Assembly (NCBI GenBank): GCA_018697195.1 | Contig: CM031870.1 | Span: 2,066,157-2,130,156, forward strand | Length of the DNA: 64,000 nt | Source of the DNA: Certhia americana | Lineage: Eukaryota > Chordata > Aves > Passeriformes > Certhiidae | Direction: 5' to 3' | Shown: positions 59,229-64,000 of the stretch, one piece after another | How the letters are laid out: the number at the start of each line of letters is the position of its first letter | Numbering within the stretch: the first letter of the stretch is position 1 | Notes under the pieces: model-generated | Told to the model about the DNA's origin: nothing | Databases searched by the model: none | The model's input: only the letters and a program-made list of their open reading frames with translations | Position numbers and translations under genes: made by a program

Positions 59229-62200
59229 GCTTCTGAAAGAAGTAGCTATTAATGTATAATTGTCCCTGAGGCTGGTTTCTGAGAAAATGCTGTACATACA
59301 GAGGGCTGTAAAGAGATATGTTCACAGCAGGGAACACAGGCACCCCTCTCTTGTCAGAGGTCCAGTGAACTCCAGTAGCTCATATCAGTGTATTTGGTTC
59401 ACTAATCATAGGCACAGTTAGATCCATCACAGCACTGGGAAGTATTTCCATCTGCTAAAGCAAGCACTCTAGGATGCTCTTATTAGCTAGACAAGCAAAT
59501 AAGAAAGCCTCCATCAGCTTTAACCAAACATGCACAGTTCCTCTCCCAGGACTGAGCAAGCCTTACAAGCTAAAGCCAGCTCTGAAATCCCAGCACTTTC
59601 TTTCCACAGAAGATCCAAGAACTTTGTTGAATTGCAGGTTGTGCAATCTACTTCCAATTTCCTGCTCTACTCAGCACTTAGAGTTTTCTCGCGCAGATGC
59701 TACAGGGCAATAAATCTTCTGAAGAATGGCTCTACATTTCTCCCACTATGGTGTTGCCTTTTAATGAGGAAAGACAAATTGCTTGTGAGATTGGCTGATT
59801 GGTTGGTTATTCCCTAAAATGTCTCACTCATCCCTTTCATAACACCATGGGTTCAACAGCTCATTTCTTCTGTCTTCGTTTTCCTTCCCAGCACAGCCAG
59901 ACAATATCTATATTGAGGCCATTCTCCTCCTGTTCTTCTCCCCTTAAGGAAAAATCCATCTGGCCAAAAGCAGCAGAGATTATAAAAGGTCCAGAAAAGG
60001 CAAATTTTAGAAAGCAGCAGCTTAAGGAAACTGCAGTGGAGATGAAGTACAGAGGGCCTGGCTGCTGCCATCACTTCAGTCCCACAACACCAGTGCCAGA
60101 AGCCATAGTAACCTCTGCTGGGAGCATCCTTGGATCCCAAAGGCTGTGGGACTGGGCAGGGTTATCACAGGATGGAAATCTTTGATTGCTCCTTCTAGGA
60201 TCTGCCCTAAGTGCTGCTTCAAATCATATCTCCTCTGCTCACTGGTGATCTGATGCTTCAGCATTCCAGTAGCTGGAAGGCACTTTCCACAAGAAGTGTG
60301 TGGCTGAAGTTCTACCCACCAAGTGGCCCAAGGCTGGTCTTTTAGCTTGAGAAATTAGTCTTTCTTTTCCTGACTGAATTCCAGAAAAAGAAGTGGCATC
60401 CTGCTTGTCCTTTCACCAGGCTGCAGTTTCCAGCACGGAAATTACTGGTTCCCTGGGAAGGTTTACATTGCGTTTGCAATGAAGACCAACATTCCCAGGC
60501 TTCATTTTATCCTCATTTGCTCAGGAGAGAGAACCAGAGATGCTGCAGCTGGCATGATTTCACATGACTACAACTGGAACACATCTAAAACACAAAATAT
60601 ACAGTGCCAGAGTGTGGTGCCTGATGGGGCCCAGTAATACTGAAGCAGGTCCACATACCCTGTCACACGGCCATGACATCCAGCCACACCATTCTGATCT
60701 TTCCCTTCCCTGCTGCCAAGTGGTTTGTTATATAATCTAAACTGCACACAAAAAGGGAAAGATCTATAAAATATAGAGACACAAATACGCTCCTTGCCTT
60801 TTTATTTTGCCAAAGTTTTGAAAAATGCCTTGGGATCCTCAAAACCAGCAGCCCATGAAAGACAGAGTACTTGATTCCTGTTTGATAGCAGGCTGAGGAT
60901 TTTTTCTGCAGCTCAGATCAGTTTGATTAAACAAGCGTTTTGTTGCAGCCGTCATACAGTGCTCATTAAAAAATACTCTACATTTGTGTAGCATTTATCA
61001 TCCAAGAATCTCATCATGTTTTACAAAATGTAATTAATTAAACTTTACAACTCCCCCTGGAGAGGGATAAGGAAAATGGAGAACTGCTTTAATCCATCAC
61101 TGAACTGCAGCAGGCGCTGGGTTAGAGGAAAGCAGCTTTTCAACAGCACACAGAAGCACTGGATCAAGAAGAGAACATCTCCAAGCAAAGTCACCCAGGG
61201 AATATATCACACACCTTGTCTTTGCTTGAACCGTGTACTTCAACTAAAGGTTAAATGCCAATTCTTGCAGAGAAGAGAGGGATTTTTCACCCCCACCCTG
61301 CTCCCCAGGTTTGTATCTGAGGCACCTGGCAGCACAAAGCCTTCCACTGAATCCCCAGCAGTTCTAAAGCCCAGGGGCAGCCACAACCTTGCCCAGAACC
61401 CAAGAGGCAGAAGATAATAAAGCCACACAGCCACAAATTGCATCTCACAGTCCTGGAATGTTGTGCAAGCTGGTGCTTAAAGTGGAGGGAGGGTAAAGCC
61501 CCTTTAATCCCTCGCTTACTTCCCTCTCCCCTCCCCATCTGTAAATCCACACCTGTTAAAGGTCACCCTGAAATGAAATACATTTAAATGCTTCCTATTG
61601 CTGCTTGGCTCCCCTGTCCTGGTCCCCTGTGATCCCTCCCAATCCACACTGTGGAGCAGAGGGAAGCAGGGTGCCCACGTGCCCTGCTTGAATGTCAGAA
61701 TCTCATGGCTGAAATCCCACCTGACTCTTAGCTGATCTTTAGAGAGGAATCTCCCTCCCACCCCAGCTTTAGGAGCATATAGGATAACATGGCCATGGGG
61801 CAAGCCTGATTAGACAGATCTATCATGCCACTTTCACTTCCTAGGAAAAAGCTAGAATTTGATCTGGTGCAGGTTGGGGAGGGAATGCAAAGGATCACTT
61901 TTGTGAGGAAGTATGACAACAAAACCACAGGGATATGTGCCAGGAGAGAATGATGCAAACAAACACATGGAGGGGGGACAGATGGAGCAGCATCAACTCA
62001 TTCACCAGTGATCAACACAGCCATGAATCCAACAGCAACTGCATGTATGGATTAGAGGAAGAGCCTTCATCTAACCCTCCAGATGTGCAAGAACCACACT
62101 GGAAGGTCTGGGCCTGTGGTGAGACACAACTGGCTGGTGGGGGCTGAGTTGTGGCTCTCCTGAGTCAGGGGGCTAAAATCACTCCCACTGCAGTCCTACA

Positions 62201-62613
62201 AACCTTCTGATTCTTTTGTGTCTTCCAAGAAGATGCTCAGCTCACCTACTGGTACAAGCCTGAGGTCTCACTGGCACAGTTGCTCTTCTTGGCTCCTTGG
62301 CACTTGCTTCAACCTCATGTCTCCTCGCTGTCACATGTGAAGTGACTGCAACTTTCAGGAAGAGAAAGCCCAGGATACAAACCTTTCCAGTTCTCAATGG
62401 GAAGAAGGGCTGGATTGAGACTGGCTGTGGTCTGGGACCTGCAGGAAACAACATCAACAGGTGCCACAGGGCTTTGGAGGCAATAATGTCCCAAAGCCAC
62501 CAGTGTCTAGTCTGACTAAAGCTCAATGTCAGAAACTGCGCTTCTTCCAAGAAAGGTAGGAGAGGGAGAACAGCCATTGGCTGCTTCAGCTGGGAAGGTC
62601 AGAGAGACAATTT

Positions 62614-62644
62614 CCACATTTATTTTCATTAGACATAAATGTGG
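62614..62644. other. 10-bp inverted repeat (hairpin)
   Basis: CCACATTTAT (62614-62623) and its exact complement ATAAATGTGG (62635-62644) surround an 11-nt loop. It could be a small hairpin or paired sites. Too short to call an RNA gene. Confidence 0.6.
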
Positions 62645-64000
62645 GAAGAGAGGAGAAGTACAAGGATTGTGCTAGAGGAACTGACAGTGGATTTAAAGAT
62701 GGTAACAAGGTGATTTATTTTAAGCCTCTGTCACATAATTAAATTAGCCTCCAAATCCTCCCCTGATAATATGAGGTCCATTTGTACATCCCTCCTGCTG
62801 GGCCACTCACACTTAGCCAAACAGACACATGAATAAGATGGAATTTATCACACCAATCTTCCCCCACTAATGAAGGCAGATCACCCTGTCCTTCTGGACT
62901 GATACCATCATGCCATTTCCAGTGGGTACATCTTTCCTCTTTTTAGCATGAAGAAACAGGGTTTTACTGGTCCCTGGTTTTATTTTCATGTTTGTCTCTG
63001 GGAAGCAGCCTCAGATACAGCTGTTGCTGCAGCAGATTTATCTCTATGAAAATTCCTGCTTTGGTTTTGTAAGTGTTGTAATTAACGTACATTATTTTAG
63101 TACACTTTACTACTGATAGCATGTAATTATCTCCCCACAGGTATATATTTAGCTAACCACCAGGCTGATCAAAGACTTATAAAATAAGGTACTTTGCAAC
63201 TGACACCAGATACAAGCAAAGGCCAGCAAGAGGGGACCAAAGGAGGAGGGAGGAATTCCCCCTCCCCACTCCTAAACCCAGGGCTCAAATTTCACCACGT
63301 GAAAAGATAATCATAACATTAATGTACACATTTTATCAGAGGAGCATGAAGATGCATCAACACTCAAGTGCTGTGAAGGAGAAAAGAACTATGTACATGC
63401 TAAACTATTAATCACTGGTAAGTGATCTCCTCTGCAAAGTGTTTTGAGGTTGATGAAGGAAAATGGCTCTGTAATAACACAGAGCAAGCAATCTGCTTGC
63501 AATCACAGGTTCATTCTCTCAACTGCTTTTGCCATGTCAATCCCTAGGTATTATTATCTCTGCAAGGCAATTCACCATTTTCCTGAGGAAGTCTGGCCAC
63601 AGGAGAGATTTCAAACTCCACACCCTTTTCTTATCCTATTCAGCGCTGGAGTCTGGTTTCCATTGCAAGCACAACTTTAGATGAACGATGCTGAGACCTC
63701 AGCAGCTGCTCTGCTCTCACCACGTTCATACAATTAAAAAATAACTGACTGGATGAAGCAACCTGGGGCCATAACTTTTCTCCAAATTACTGGCTGATAG
63801 AATGTGCATCTCTCTGTTGAGCTTCTGCAAGAGCTGGTAGCCCATGATTTCTCTTTCTCCTTGATGGCTGCAGCTCCTTAACCTGTGCTGGTGGGAATTC
63901 ATCAGATTGAAATGAGTGCTTTGGAGCCAAGAGGCATCCTGTGCCAAACCACATGTTTCAGAACCGTATCTGGTCCACAAACCACTGAAGGTTTGATCCT

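Larger units (their letters stand above)
58215..64000. other. Intergenic DNA to the window end
   Basis: No gene or young mobile element is recognised. AT-rich segments at about 60960-61060 and 62690-62780 contain TAATTA-type cores and may be conserved non-coding DNA. Only the 33-bp tandem repeat and the hairpin are definite. Confidence 0.5.

Noticed and set aside
1..64000. CRISPR arrays, operons, tRNA or rRNA genes
   Set aside because: No regularly spaced repeats, cloverleaf boxes or rRNA segments were seen, and the DNA is plainly vertebrate nuclear.

Overview
The window is vertebrate nuclear DNA, almost certainly from a bird. Two observations support this. One intact single-coding-exon potassium-channel gene matches vertebrate Kir2.2 (KCNJ12). 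The interspersed repeats that can be recognised are CR1 LINE 3' ends of the avian type, with the usual 'gggatagtggaaggtgtccctgcc...' tail. There are no bacterial, plasmid or phage features, no CRISPR array and no rRNA or tRNA gene. Most open reading frames in the window are chance ORFs in GC-rich non-coding DNA.

Layout. 1-5.1 kb is gene-free 5' flanking DNA with CpG-rich patches, a diverged ~195 bp local duplication (2.72/4.69 kb) and a bZIP/GATA/TATA-like cluster near 2.5 kb. 5.12-5.20 kb is a CpG-rich segment ending in a consensus 5' splice site, proposed here as a KCNJ12 non-coding first exon. 5.2-12.5 kb would then be its intron. It holds a possible mini-exon at 7.1 kb, a duplicated palindromic GATA element at 8.6 kb, a nested inverted repeat at 9.8 kb, a 231-nt uninterrupted polypurine tract at 10.05 kb and a forkhead-type palindrome at 10.8 kb. 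The KCNJ12 coding exon is at 12,675-13,964, with two candidate splice acceptors (12,516 and 12,672) and a G-quadruplex-prone stretch between them. The region 13,965 to about 18,445 is best read as a long AT-rich 3'UTR with a (GGAT)15 microsatellite, an AU-rich element and several polyadenylation signals.

From 18.5 to 64 kb I can support no coding gene. This part contains at least ten CR1 copies or fragments, two of which look ancient, plus simple repeats, a CpG-rich AP-1/GATA segment at 21.95-22.15 kb and a few short palindromic candidate regulatory sites. I recognised no transposable element in the first ~19.4 kb around KCNJ12.

Functionally the window is one locus: Kir2.2, the strong inward rectifier that stabilises resting potential in muscle and neurons, with its probable 5' regulatory region, long 3'UTR and gene-poor downstream DNA. 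I found no convincing undescribed multi-gene system. The most testable novelties are a possible alternative mini-exon that would add 14 residues in frame to Kir2.2, and several structured non-coding elements.
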